Below the pieces are notes generated by a model, which was not told the DNA's origin, ran no database searches, and saw nothing but the letters and a program-made list of their open reading frames with translations. 64,000 bases of DNA, taken from positions 4,092,001 to 4,156,000 of the forward strand of contig CM056878.1 in assembly GCA_029876055.1 (NCBI GenBank), read 5' to 3'. This DNA comes from Madurella fahalii. Its lineage: Eukaryota; Ascomycota; Sordariomycetes; Sordariales. Both the position numbers and the translations under genes were made by a program. Shown piece after piece: positions 23,972 through 34,176 of this stretch; the stretch's first letter is position 1; the number at the start of each line of letters is the position of its first letter.

Positions 23972-24484
23972 TTAGGCCTGCGAGGAGGCGACAAAAGTGA
24001 TATTACCCGGGATTGCGGACACCGGGATGTTATTTTCCACGGGCTGCGAAGAGGTCCTCGGGATCGGGACCAAGGTCGTCGTAGGCAGACCCGGGAGAGC
24101 CGACTCGGTGGCTTCGGGCTCGATGTGCATCTGCCTCCAGTTGGAGGCAACCTCTTTCCAAGTCACAAGACTGCAACCGTCACACATGTTGGTGTGGAGC
24201 CTGGCTTGCAAGGCTAAACAACGCTTGGACGACTGGTGGCTGAAGCGGAAGCGGCCTCGGTTGTTGGCCCAATCGATGCAGAACTCGACCATGCCCGGCA
24301 CGCTCGTCCCCCTGCACCCATCGTTCGCGTTGACGTTATAACCGCCGTTGGACGTAAAGAACACGCCTCGCTCGCGCCTGCAGTTCTGAGACGTGAAGCT
24401 GAGACAACCTTCGAACAGCGCCAGGGAATCCGCCGCGCAGGTGGCTGCCAGGGTGGCGAGGAGCGTCAAGAACTCAAGCCTCAT
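23972..24484 (-). CDS. Small secreted Cys-rich protein, effector-like (paralogue A)
   Basis: 170 aa, single exon, ATG at 24484. Signal peptide MRLEFLTLLATLAATCAA. The mature part has eight or so Cys in a fixed framework: EGCLSFTS, NANDGCRG, FCIDWANNRGRF, KRCLAL, MCDGCSLVTWKEVA, followed by a low-complexity Thr/Ser/Pro tail (~115-170). The framework is shared with the gene at 26021-26370, so the two are paralogues. No known family recognised; small size, secretion and disulfide-like spacing are typical of fungal effectors or antimicrobial-type secreted proteins, which is an inference only. Confidence 0.7.
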   Translation of the reverse strand: MRLEFLTLLATLAATCAADSLALFEGCLSFTSQNCRRERGVFFTSNGGYNVNANDGCRGTSVPGMVEFCIDWANNRGRFRFSHQSSKRCLALQARLHTNMCDGCSLVTWKEVASNWRQMHIEPEATESALPGLPTTTLVPIPRTSSQPVENNIPVSAIPGNITFVASSQA

Positions 24485-26020
24485 CTTTAGATTCTAATAT
24501 GTATGTGTAAGATTAGCCTAGGTCTCACACTAAGACGGATTGCTCAATACAGCGCTTATGATCAAGACGTTGCCGGGATGTAAGACCGGGTGTTGGGACG
24601 TACGGGTGAGGTGGGAAGGTTGAGAACACCGGATGAGAAGCGTTGGAGTCGACACAGATTCTCTAGCCTGCGGAATCCTTTTCTGACATTTATTCTCATC
24701 GAGATGTGGCGGCGGAGCAATTCGGTAGATCCATATCATGTCCAGAGGGATTACAAACCCGTCAAAGTTTGTGGACCATGCCCAGGGATCAAGTGGATCA
24801 CTATGCCCGTGGAATTGAACTATTGATGCTGTTGGGCGCAGTTGCGAAGGACTAGCGATCTCCGGTCCATCTATTGATGATGATCTCTGCCACCAGGCGT
24901 TTCTAAGGTGATGATCTTTTGCCATCCCGCGCCCTCCCCAGCATCCTACGCCGCCACATCGCTGTTTCCAGTTGTGGAGGTTGACAGGGCGCGTCTCTCT
25001 TGTGATATTGCCATTCCTCGCTTTGGCGCTGGATATAAAAATGCCGCTGGAACACTTGGCTAAGTGTGAGGACTTGCCTTTTACATAAGGGCAGTAGTAT
25101 TAATCAGAAATCGCCAATGCTGGGCACCAAGGCTAACTGATCCCGGCATCATCCCAGTGGGCTGATGGGTATGTTGCATAGAGATCTAAAGGGAACGGAT
25201 CGAGCGGATACAACGCTGTGTTACATAGACTAATGCAAGTGCTTATGCGTGGCCCTATGAAGCTCAGGACCTTACAATAACGCGCTAGTGATCGGGACCA
25301 GTGCCGGTCCTGTGTGTTGGTGAAACCAGTGCATTAAGTACTTAAGGTAGTATTATCGCGTCTTCCCCCCGCTCCTATCATAACAAGGTAGCAACGAAAC
25401 TGTCCTATTGACCGGTAAACGCTTCTCGACTCCACTTGCCAATGGACCAACTCCATCAACTACATCGGCTACAGACAGGTGCTCTGATATGCGGAACTGG
25501 ATATGCAAAGCACGGCTCACAATCGGGTCGTCCTGGAGCCAGAATCGTGATGCTGTAGCAAGACCGAACTATTGATCCTTCCGGATGCTCCTCCCCACTG
25601 TCGATGATCCAACTGCATAACCACCATCATCGGTCTTGCCGCTTGTAGCTCGCCGAGTCCATTCTAATGTCCATAACAAGACAAGGGGGGGATGCCCGAG
25701 TCATGGCTCAGGGGTTAGCCGTATTGATTCACGAGATCAAATGAGGCCCATTGCTTCGTAATTAGGGGGATGACGGCCGTGGCATGCCCTTAGAAGCCAG
25801 ATTATTTAATGATCTTCGATTCCATCCTGGTGTCTCGCAGAGTCCCCGAACGGCACCCGACATCGATTTCCAAGCATCATACACAGTGCACCGCCCCTGC
25901 CACATCTCCGGCCCCCGTTAACCTACCGCCCCCAAATCCACTTACCCTTCAGTGCGTGCTTTCTAACACGACCTTGAGAACCGGACTAACCGATGGAAGG
26001 AGAATACCGGACGGAATAAT
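24485..26020. other. Divergent spacer between secreted paralogues
   Basis: 1.5 kb between two related divergent genes. A TATA-like GGATATAAAA lies at 25031-25040 on the + strand but no open frame follows it. No other gene seen. Confidence 0.4.
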
Positions 26021-26370
26021 GCACTTCAACCCTGTTACGCTGCTCGTTCTAGCGCTTTGCTCCGCCGGTTGCGGCGGATGGGATGACCGTCGTCACCACA
26101 TGCCCCCTGATTGGTGCTTGTAACAGCCTCAACGCACTATGGCACTCGTCTAACTCGAACTTCTGGGTTGATGCCAACGAGGGCTGCCGGGATCCAAGCC
26201 ACCCAGATCTGACCAGGCTCTGCATGGACTGGGGCAACAAGAGGGGTCACTTCTACTGGGCCGGTCAGAAAAAGCGGTGTTTGCGATTATTCAGCAGCGT
26301 TGGTATTGGCCAGTGTTACGGGGCACCTTGCAATATTCAGCGATGGAAGGAAACTGCCTGTACCCGGTAG
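26021..26370 (+). pseudogene. Small secreted Cys-rich protein, paralogue B, apparently frameshifted
   Basis: A signal peptide (MHFNPVTLLVLALC) opens at 26021, but the Cys framework shared with the gene at 23972-24484 continues in the next frame: DANEGCRD, LCMDWGNKRGHF, KRCLRL, CYGAPCN, RWKETA, stop at 26370. The switch occurs at about 26064-26070 (GCCGGTTGCGG); no intron with usable GT-AG ends joins the two parts in phase. The AAD spacing to the first Cys matches the paralogue when frames are compared, implying one extra base. It is therefore a recent pseudogene, an allele, or an assembly error. It lacks the Thr/Pro tail of the paralogue. Function unknown. Confidence 0.6.
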
Positions 26371-26824
26371 GACGATGGCACAGACTCCGCGGGCCTTCTA
26401 AACCTAGCGCTCGTGGGTCGGAAAGAAGGAAGCTGTACCACATCAGAAATACGATAGCGGACGGGGCGTTTGACTCGGAATGCACATTGGCCGTAGCGTG
26501 GGTACTGTAGCAGGCGCTGGTGAACGAGGACCGAACAGGAGCGACTCTTGTACTAGCTCAAAGTCACTACAGGCAAATGTGTTCGCGCGGGCTCAGAGCC
26601 CGACTGCATTCTCCTTTGAGCCCGGAAATTGTAGCAAGAGCAAAAATCAGCAAGCCATGTCAGTATCTATGTGTAGAAATCTACAGCAATTGTTTCTCGA
26701 GTCACTGCGTCGCGTCGGGTGCTTGAGAAGCTGGTGGGCTGGACGGAAGCCCAGGCCCCCCTGCCTTGTTAGAAGCTTTGAGAATTCTTCCGATCTCTTC
26801 TATCCGCACTATTCAGCGCGCGAG
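26371..26824. other. Convergent intergenic spacer
   Basis: 454 bp, nothing supported. Confidence 0.4.
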
Positions 26825-28618
26825 CTACACAAACGTAGGCATGATCCTACAGCAGCTGATGACATAGCTCAACCTCTTCCAGTAGTTGGTGTTCCCGTCG
26901 GCCAGGTCATCCTGCGCCCAAAGGGCTTGCAGCAACAGCCGGACAAGATTGAACGACCGAGAAGAGATATTCTTCTCGGTCCTGGAGATAAGATCGAGGA
27001 CCACGGCCCGCTGGTCGTCATTCCGAGCTTCGCAGCCTAAGATGAAGACGGGGAACTGTCGCTCACAGGAGCCTAGCGTAGCAAATATGCCAAAGGCCTT
27101 ATCGATCGCCTTCCGTATTTTGGTTGATTGGTCGAGGAGATTCTCGAACGCCCGGTTGAGGTACACAAGCATGGCTATTTGGTATAGCTCCGTGGCCAGC
27201 AGTGCATCTCCGCTATCGCCGACTGTGGGTGCCGCCGTCGTACTACGAATCCTCCAGTCGAGTACCGTTAATAAGTTCTTTAATCCAGCGGCATCTTCGG
27301 TCGTTGTCGTAGATACGACTCGTGCAGGGATTAGGTCGGAGACCTCGGACAGCAGCCCTATGAGGGCTAAAGAGGGCGGTGCTGCTTGCGAAATCTAATG
27401 GATGCAAATCACCCGTCAGAAAGATTTCCTCAATCCTCTCGGCGTCCTGCGTGCTTTACCTCGGCGCGAATACTTGGCGTAGTGATTGACCCCCCTTTAG
27501 ATCCCCGGCGCCAATGTCGAAGACTGAAGCGTGCTAGGACGTCGTGGTAGTACACCCAGTCCAACAAGACGGCCAAGTCGTTATCGTGCTGAATGTTGGC
27601 GAGACCGGCCGCCTGTATGACGTGCTTGACGCCGCGGAGGTACCATGTCCAATCCCCTGAGGTGCAGGATGCCTTATGAATCTAGAAACTCACTCAGTAT
27701 CGTGGGGGCCAGGGCACGCTACGGTGGCAGCCCGAGAAGGACTTACTTCGAACGAACACAACAGCATCCCTGCGGCTACGTGGTGGATCGCTTCCATGGT
27801 CCCGATATCGCTCCCCGATGCAGCCGTCAAGGTCTTGAGGGCCGAGATCTTGAGCTCGACCGCCTGCGAATGGACATCATGACGATGAAGCGCGGAAAAG
27901 GCGAGCAGCGACTGGAACACTGCTGTAGCCGAGGCCTTGTTACTGCCCAGAGCGATCCTGATAAGCACGTTGCCCAGCTCGGTTGGGCCGTAGCCGAAAG
28001 TAGCAAGGGACCTTGACGCGGTGCGTTGGACTGGCTTTGTCAGTCGACCCAAGGTGAAACCCGCATAAGCGTTAAAGGGGATTCTCTGAACCTACAGTAT
28101 TCGAACAGATCTTGGTGCCCAGCCTCCAGCTTCCTCGGGTTCCATGCCAGGGGTATATCCAAACTTGGTTGAGTGCGCCCTGGAAAGGGTTTAAGAACAG
28201 GCCCTTCTTTTTGGTACCTGATGACTGAATGTCTGATTTGGCAACTCACCGTTTGCAACCGATCCGGCGAAGTAATAGTGCATCTCAATGTCCCGATGAG
28301 ACACGTGGACAATACGGGCTACGTGAGCATGGGGCCCTTTGCGTTTCTTGATCGGGGACGGCGACTTGCCCACAATAGCACGTTTGCCATCGCCTGCCTT
28401 GGGCCAAGATAGCCGAACCGGAGGCTCGACTCGGCTCTGCATAAAGGCGCAACAGATCCCCAAATCCGCGGAGGTGCGGGAAGCATCATCAACACCTGAG
28501 TTCTGAGGTTAGTTCCTTGGGCCTATCGTACCCCTCTGCTAAAATGCCGTCTCGGCGGCGTCTCACCACCCGTGTCAACCCACGTCTCCCAGCCAACGGT
28601 CGTAGCCGTCAGTCCCAT
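26825..28618 (-). CDS. Fungal transcription-factor-like protein without visible zinc cluster
   Basis: Resembles the regulatory (middle and C-terminal) region of a fungal Zn2Cys6 transcription factor family. Proposed exons 28618-28567, 28495-28250, 28179-28096, 28030-27747, 27681-27460, 27394-26825 join in phase to 485 aa. Family-like segments: PPVRLSWPKAGD, DIEMHYYFAG, LAWNPRKLEAG, SALHRHDVHSQAVELK, IHHVAAGMLLCSFE, LDWVYYHDVLARFSL, SCERQFPVFILGCEAR, WAQDDLADG, and the terminal VISCCRIMPTFV. No C-x2-C-x6-C motif occurs in these exons or upstream to 29745, so DNA binding is doubtful: an N-terminal exon may be missed, or the protein may be a truncated regulator. First exon (start at 28618) is the weakest part of the model. 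Confidence 0.72.
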
Positions 28619-29745
28619 TTCGTATTTGCCTTTCACTTCAATTCTTGAAGAGCGGTTTGCGGAAATTGAGGTTGCTCTGCATCGTTTGGGGGTGTCGAGG
28701 ACCGTTCTTCATTGGAAGGCAGCCGCGGCGGTCGTGAGGGGGGCAGTGCTCCTTAGCGCGCTTAAACGGCCCTTTGTGTGAGATTGCTTAGAAATCGACG
28801 GCTGATGGAACCTGACACTTGCCTCTTTGACAATTTTGGGTTACGCCGCATGCCAAGCAAGCTTGCACCGGGGTGCAGTACAGAATACCAACCTGTCAGT
28901 TGCCTCCGTCTTCTTTAGCTTACTGTATGAATCATCGGCAGGGATTATCTAGAGCTGTTAGGATCGACCAGCCCAACATGGCTTCCCTCTTTGGTTTGAT
29001 GTTCGAGTACATCACAGACCGCTCGCTCCTCTTGGAAAGTTCTCTCCAATTCTGGAGCATTTGGTCCGGACCAAAGATGACCATCCAGCTTACTATAGAG
29101 CATGCAAATTATGTTCTCGGCGAGGTCATCAAGTCGGTAGACTTCACGTATACTGCTGTCAAGCTCACCTCGCCACGAGACACGACGCCAGTCAGGGCGG
29201 AAGTGGCAGATTTGTGTACAAGTCTGAGGGTACTTGTACTGGTGAATTTGGGGAAATTGTTCCTAGATAGGGTCCCTCTGGTTAGAGGGCCACACTTGCT
29301 AGGATGGCAGTCTAGGAGCAAGTACTTGCCGGAGTACGGCGCCATAAATCCGAAAGAGCTTAGTCCAGAAACCCAAATCCATTCAAAATATCTCGGTAGA
29401 TCCACTTCAGAGATTATTGGAATTTACCCATTGAACTAGGTAGTCTTCCTCTGACTAAAGGGAGCTTTATATGCATATCTAATTTTTATCCTGTTCAGGC
29501 TGCAGAAACCTAGGTAATTATTGTGGGTGTCTTCTCACTTGTATTGTTTACGTTAATTCTCTTGTCTGTCTGGCATTTTGGCACCTTGCCTTCTCCCTTG
29601 TTTTGATGGCTATGTAGGTGTAGATGTGTGTTTCTGCACCGTTTCACCGGTTTGAATGATTTGGAGGCGGCGCACTTTAACACTTGCACAGCGGCCATTT
29701 CTCAACCATCGTACTAATATGATACAAAAATCCGTCCCAAACCAA
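28619..29745. other. Intergenic, 1.1 kb
   Basis: Upstream of the regulator gene and downstream of the SDR gene. A + strand open frame from an ATG at 28927 to 29439 (171 codons) has no recognisable motif and weak coding character, so I do not call it. Confidence 0.4.
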
Positions 29746-30819
29746 TCAGAGCCACTGCTTGTTTCCAAAATGCGAAAGGAAATCGCCGCCATTGCCTTTC
29801 TCGATGCTGGCGTTCGCTATGACAGACCTCACCGCTGTGACAGACTGCTCTGGGGTGTCTGGGCCCTTGAAATGAGGCGCGTACTTGGAGAACGTGGCCA
29901 TCAGCCCGCCCAGGCCCTGAATCTGCTCTGGGGTTGCTGTGGAAAGAACGAAATGTCAGCCGGGCGGTCCGATGGCCAAGGGGAGCGTAGTCATCTTACC
30001 GTCCTTGTAGCGGCCCACATCCACCATTCCTGGGGAAATAGAGAGGAAGAGGACGCCGTCTTTCTTGTATTGAGCGCTGTACTTGGCCACAATCATGTTC
30101 ATGGCCGCCTTGCTAGCCGAGTAAAGAGAACCTGGCGTCACATCGTACTTGTTCGTGAACTCGAGATCGGCAAGACCGGTAGAAATGGTGATGACCTTCT
30201 TGGCCTGCCCCTTGAGGATGAGCGGGAGGAACAGGTTGAAGAGGTGGACGTTGCCTATGACGTTGATCTCGAAGAGGTCCCTCATTGTCTTGGTAAGTTC
30301 GTCGGGTCGGTCACCTCTGTTGTTTGGCCACATCAGTCACCGGTTTCTTTTAGTTCGGGATGCGGAGCAGACTTACAGCAATCCGATGGGGTCGTAGGCA
30401 TCGAAATGCGTCACGCTAGCAGCGTTGGCGATGAGGTAGTCGAGGCTCCCGCCGGTAATTCTGGAGGTGTCGGCAGCCGCTTGCTGTCTCGCCCGTTAGT
30501 ATTTTGGCAGCGCAGATGGGCTGGCTTCAGTTCTCACCTGCAGGGCCTTGTAGTCGGTTATGTCGGCCTCCAAGATGTGAATGTTGGACCGCTGGCTCAG
30601 ATCTGCGTCTTCCGACACCTTCTTGTCGGTCGCAGGTTTATTGCGAACGAGCCCTATGACGGTGTTGTTCGGGTCGCTAGAATACTGGCGGAGAAACTCG
30701 TACTGTTGGGCACAGCCGGTTAACAGACCGGACTCCATGACACACTAGTGCGTGGCGGTGATGGTGATGGAACTTACCCCGATTCCCCTAGAAACACCGG
30801 TGATGACGTAGGATGACAT
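29746..30819 (-). CDS. Short-chain dehydrogenase/reductase
   Basis: NAD(P)-dependent oxidoreductase of the classical SDR fold, 273 aa from five exons: 30819-30778, 30702-30538, 30483-30377, 30316-30000, 29936-29746. The first exon is only 14 codons and carries the cofactor motif TGVSRGIG (7-14). LIANAAS replaces the NNAG motif, and the catalytic set is S150 (TISTG), Y170 and K174 (YSASK). C-terminal half has the TPEQI/SVTAVRSVI segment common to fungal members of this group. Substrate cannot be read from sequence. Each intron was placed by GT-AG ends and phase; intron 1 has a TTAACC branch. Confidence 0.9.
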
Positions 30820-31821
30820 GTTGAAGAGATAGGCTGACGGATATCTGGTGAGATTCCACAAAGGCTGGGGTTTGGATATGCGGGGCGGTTGCAAGCTGTG
30901 TTGAGGGAAGGGTCTGAATGGTAATGTAGCTGTGTGCTGCTGAGGAATTGGGTTCCAGTTGCGGGCGGACTCCGGTCTATTTAAGCACGACAGGAAGCTG
31001 GATTTCTTGATGGAGTTTGACTGCTATTGCTATCGATTATAAATCCCACGGATTGCTAATCGCTTGCCCATTGGATACCTCAGTTGCCCGATGTTGAAAT
31101 CTTGCTGTCCTCGCATCCTTTACGTAGTGCTTGCTTACATGATACTTGCCCAAAATCCGAGCTGGAGCCTCCCTCGCATGCCAAGCTCCCCCACCATCTG
31201 CACGCCACGCCGATCCCTGCTCCTTGGCGCCGATATGCGAATGATTGCATTCCCGCACTTGCCATATTTCTGCTTCCCCTTCCCTCTTGCATACAGACCC
31301 GCTTTACACTGTACAGTACATAAGCCCTCCTGTTACATATCGGCATACACATGATCCCTGCAGTTTCCCAGAATCCGTCTTCGTGTCTTACTTGCAGGAC
31401 CAGAGGACTTTCTGCTTGTGACTGAGCCCCAGCTTGGCACGTCGAACGCCCGTACCTCGGCATATACTAGGTGCTTGGTGCCATGCCGAGATGCCGGATT
31501 ATAAACGCCTCAGGTCGGTCCCGTCTCTTGTCCAGTTGTGGCAAATCCGCTAACGGGATCGCCCTGGAGGAAGAAGGCTTGGCTGATTCACAGTAGAGGC
31601 TAAATGGAACGACACGGATGTTGTGCAGACATCATAGAACGCCTCCATGTTGTTCGCAGGTAAGAAGATCGCACCAACTAGGTGAAATTAGTCCTGATAC
31701 GTAGTACCTTTGGAGGATGTATAGCTGAGCAATGCTTTCTTATTAGAGCGCAAGCTACTACCAGTATGCTTCCTGGAAACCGCTCTCACAGTGCCCACGT
31801 ACAGCGAGTCAATCCATACCA
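30820..31821. other. Intergenic, 1.0 kb
   Basis: Promoter side of the SDR and 3' side of the HeLo gene. No supported feature. Confidence 0.45.
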
Positions 31822-33837
31822 TCAACAATTTCCTTGCGCCTGGGATGAACTTAACTCGGCTAGAGGCACGACCACATTGTTGTAAAACTCCATTGCAGGA
31901 TGCACCCCAACCTCGCTGCCATCCGAAGTCTCGACGTCCTGGTGCTTGTCTGCAAACTCCAAACAGAACCTGACAGCTTGACAAAAAGGTGACCCCACAC
32001 GAAAGGCAAGCTCCGAGTTCACCGTGTCAATTACCCGCTTCCTCAGCTCCGCCGCATGTGGCGCATGGAACGACTCCATATTCTCCCACAGCTCCACACT
32101 AGCCGGTTGGTTCGACACGCCCAGCTGTACCTCTAACAAGCTCGGCGCAGGTCGGGGAGCCGCACTAGTCTTACTGGACGACCGCCTCCCTTTTAGGAAC
32201 GACTTGAGCCGTCTCCACAGCGCAATCTCCACCAGCACCAGGCCAACCGAGTAGATGTCGTACTGGATCTTATACCCCTCAGCCGCTTCACCCTGGTAGC
32301 TCGGGTGCCGATAAATTGCTGCGTCCAGGTCGCACGACCTCCGCGCCCTGTCGATCGAGCTCCATTCGCTCTCGTGTCGCGAGTAGTCGAAGCCGCAGAC
32401 GAGCGGGCTCGACAGGATGGCTTGCATCTCCTCGGAGGTGTAGGAATAAGGCGGCGGTTGCATGATGGCTCCCGCAGCGGGGAAGAGGATGTTTTCGCTG
32501 CGGACGCCCTTATGGAGCCACCCGGAGAGGTACAACTCAGATAACGTGGCGCACACGGTGCTGGCGAGGGCGAGGCGTTGTTCTAGTGGTGGGAGGAACT
32601 TGATTTTTCCCTTTGGGTCCTTTTCATTTGGGTTGAGCAGGGGAAGGAGGGAAAGGAGAGAAATGGGAGCGCTACCCTCCTTGCGCAGGATACGTCGGGT
32701 GATGTCTGGCTGGGGCAGGGTGCGTAGGGGGAAATGGAAGACGATCCACCAGCATGTGTTTGCCGAATCTGTGATGCAGCCCAGGGCCTGGGGAGTGCGG
32801 AAATCCGGGGACTTGGGCTTCTGGAGAAGTAAGACGAGACGCTGAATGCGGTTGGTGAGGCGGATCATGTCCCGGGACTGGATATCTGGGTCGAACTTTT
32901 TGCGCTCGAGGAGATAATAAGGCCCTTCGGCCGAGTCGGATTGCTTGGTCGTCACGAAGCGCTTCAGATTGGCGAATCCTGCCGGAAGGGCGAACTCATC
33001 GAGAGACAGCTGCTGCAACGACATGGCGCTGATATTCACGCGCCGCGGCTGCGTCAACGCCTTGCGCTCCACGGCGGTGCGCACTTGAGATGTGTCAGGT
33101 TCGCCACGCACGGCAGCGCGGATTAGCTCCAGTGATGCTTCGTCGACAGCGCTGCCGACGACTACCATATTGACCCGGTAGTTGTCCTCCCGCGTCTTGC
33201 GCTGCTGCGTCTCGGTCATGAGGTCGTTCAATTTGTTAATGCGCTGGCCTAGGTCCCTTACCAGGTCGTCGAACCTGTCGAGGTCTCGGACTGCCCAGCG
33301 GACCCTCTTCCATGTCGTGGTTTTTCTCTTCTCTTTGCTGAGACTCAGGTCCTCTATTTCCAGTGCTGCATCGGCTGTACCTTGACTACCTCTTTCCTCT
33401 CCTTCCGCTTCGTTCGCGGCATCGTTGTCCGCTGCTAGCCTGATACCAGACAAGTGAATGGACCTCTGCATGCGCTGGACAAGCTGCCGGATAAGAGTCG
33501 ACTTGGTTGGGGGCTCTTCGGTCTGCAGGAGTCCGTATCGGCTGCTGAGGACATCCGCATCTTTTACCAGCTGCTCAATTTGTTCTAGATAATCCTTGAG
33601 AATGCCGCAGAGTGGAAGCAGTCGGCTAGAGAGCGTGGCTGGTTGGCCATCACGGGGTGCCAAACCGGCGTTCTCGCCCCAAATCTGGAGGCGGAACCGC
33701 TCTACCTCAAGGCCGAGCACCAACCGCTCAGCATCTTCGCCGAAGTTGAGTCCGTTCTGGAATGTCTTGACGGCGACACACGCCCCCTGAAAGGCAATTT
33801 GTGCGATTGTAATGTACGTGCCGGGTTCGATGGACAT
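31822..33837 (-). CDS. HeLo-domain pseudokinase (MLKL-like architecture)
   Basis: 671 aa, single exon, ATG at 33837. N-terminal ~1-230 looks like a HeLo (prion-inhibition and propagation) domain, the membrane-perturbing cell-death domain of HET-S: compare the helical block GACVAVKTFQNGLNFGED and LEVERFRLQIWGE with the same position in HET-s. The rest is a protein-kinase fold that cannot be active in the usual way: the HRD motif reads HKGVRSEN (H442; catalytic Asp is Gly), the DFG region reads CGFDYSR (~481), while the F-helix YDIYSVGLVLVE is kept. A HeLo-type bundle followed by a pseudokinase is the same order as in the necroptosis executioner MLKL. Divergent neighbour is a kinase-ankyrin gene 339 bp away. 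Cell-death function is inferred. Confidence 0.82.
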   Translation of the reverse strand: MSIEPGTYITIAQIAFQGACVAVKTFQNGLNFGEDAERLVLGLEVERFRLQIWGENAGLAPRDGQPATLSSRLLPLCGILKDYLEQIEQLVKDADVLSSRYGLLQTEEPPTKSTLIRQLVQRMQRSIHLSGIRLAADNDAANEAEGEERGSQGTADAALEIEDLSLSKEKRKTTTWKRVRWAVRDLDRFDDLVRDLGQRINKLNDLMTETQQRKTREDNYRVNMVVVGSAVDEASLELIRAAVRGEPDTSQVRTAVERKALTQPRRVNISAMSLQQLSLDEFALPAGFANLKRFVTTKQSDSAEGPYYLLERKKFDPDIQSRDMIRLTNRIQRLVLLLQKPKSPDFRTPQALGCITDSANTCWWIVFHFPLRTLPQPDITRRILRKEGSAPISLLSLLPLLNPNEKDPKGKIKFLPPLEQRLALASTVCATLSELYLSGWLHKGVRSENILFPAAGAIMQPPPYSYTSEEMQAILSSPLVCGFDYSRHESEWSSIDRARRSCDLDAAIYRHPSYQGEAAEGYKIQYDIYSVGLVLVEIALWRRLKSFLKGRRSSSKTSAAPRPAPSLLEVQLGVSNQPASVELWENMESFHAPHAAELRKRVIDTVNSELAFRVGSPFCQAVRFCLEFADKHQDVETSDGSEVGVHPAMEFYNNVVVPLAELSSSQAQGNC

Positions 33838-34176
33838 GTTGTATTGACAGCTTGTGGTTTTACGAGGAAGATGTCCGGTCGGATCTCCTCGCGACACCTA
33901 GCTTTAGGACTACGGCAGGAGATTGCTCAATAAACCCCTCGCCTGGCTGAATCGGGGTAGTACTACTGGAAGCAGCTGACACGTCGATGTCATTGATTGG
34001 GCGGTTGGACGGGGATGAGCTGCAAGCCCAGTGCCAAGACACAGCCCCTGAATATCTGATCACCACATATCGCCATTCCCGCTGACCAGCCGCAAGCGCA
34101 TCTACCCCTCACTGCAGTGGCATTAAAGCCTCAGTAGCTCCGTCAAACATCATCCCGTTTGCTCACAGCCGGCGCC
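33838..34176. promoter_or_regulatory. Shared divergent promoter region
   Basis: 339 bp between the start codons of the HeLo-pseudokinase (-) and the kinase-ankyrin gene (+). Short enough for bidirectional control. No TATA box is obvious. Confidence 0.5.

Noticed and set aside
28927..29439. 171-codon + strand frame
   Set aside because: No motif, no splice or promoter support, no recognisable homology; could be a remnant but cannot be supported.
29656..30723. 355-codon + strand frame
   Set aside because: Antisense to the five-exon SDR gene.
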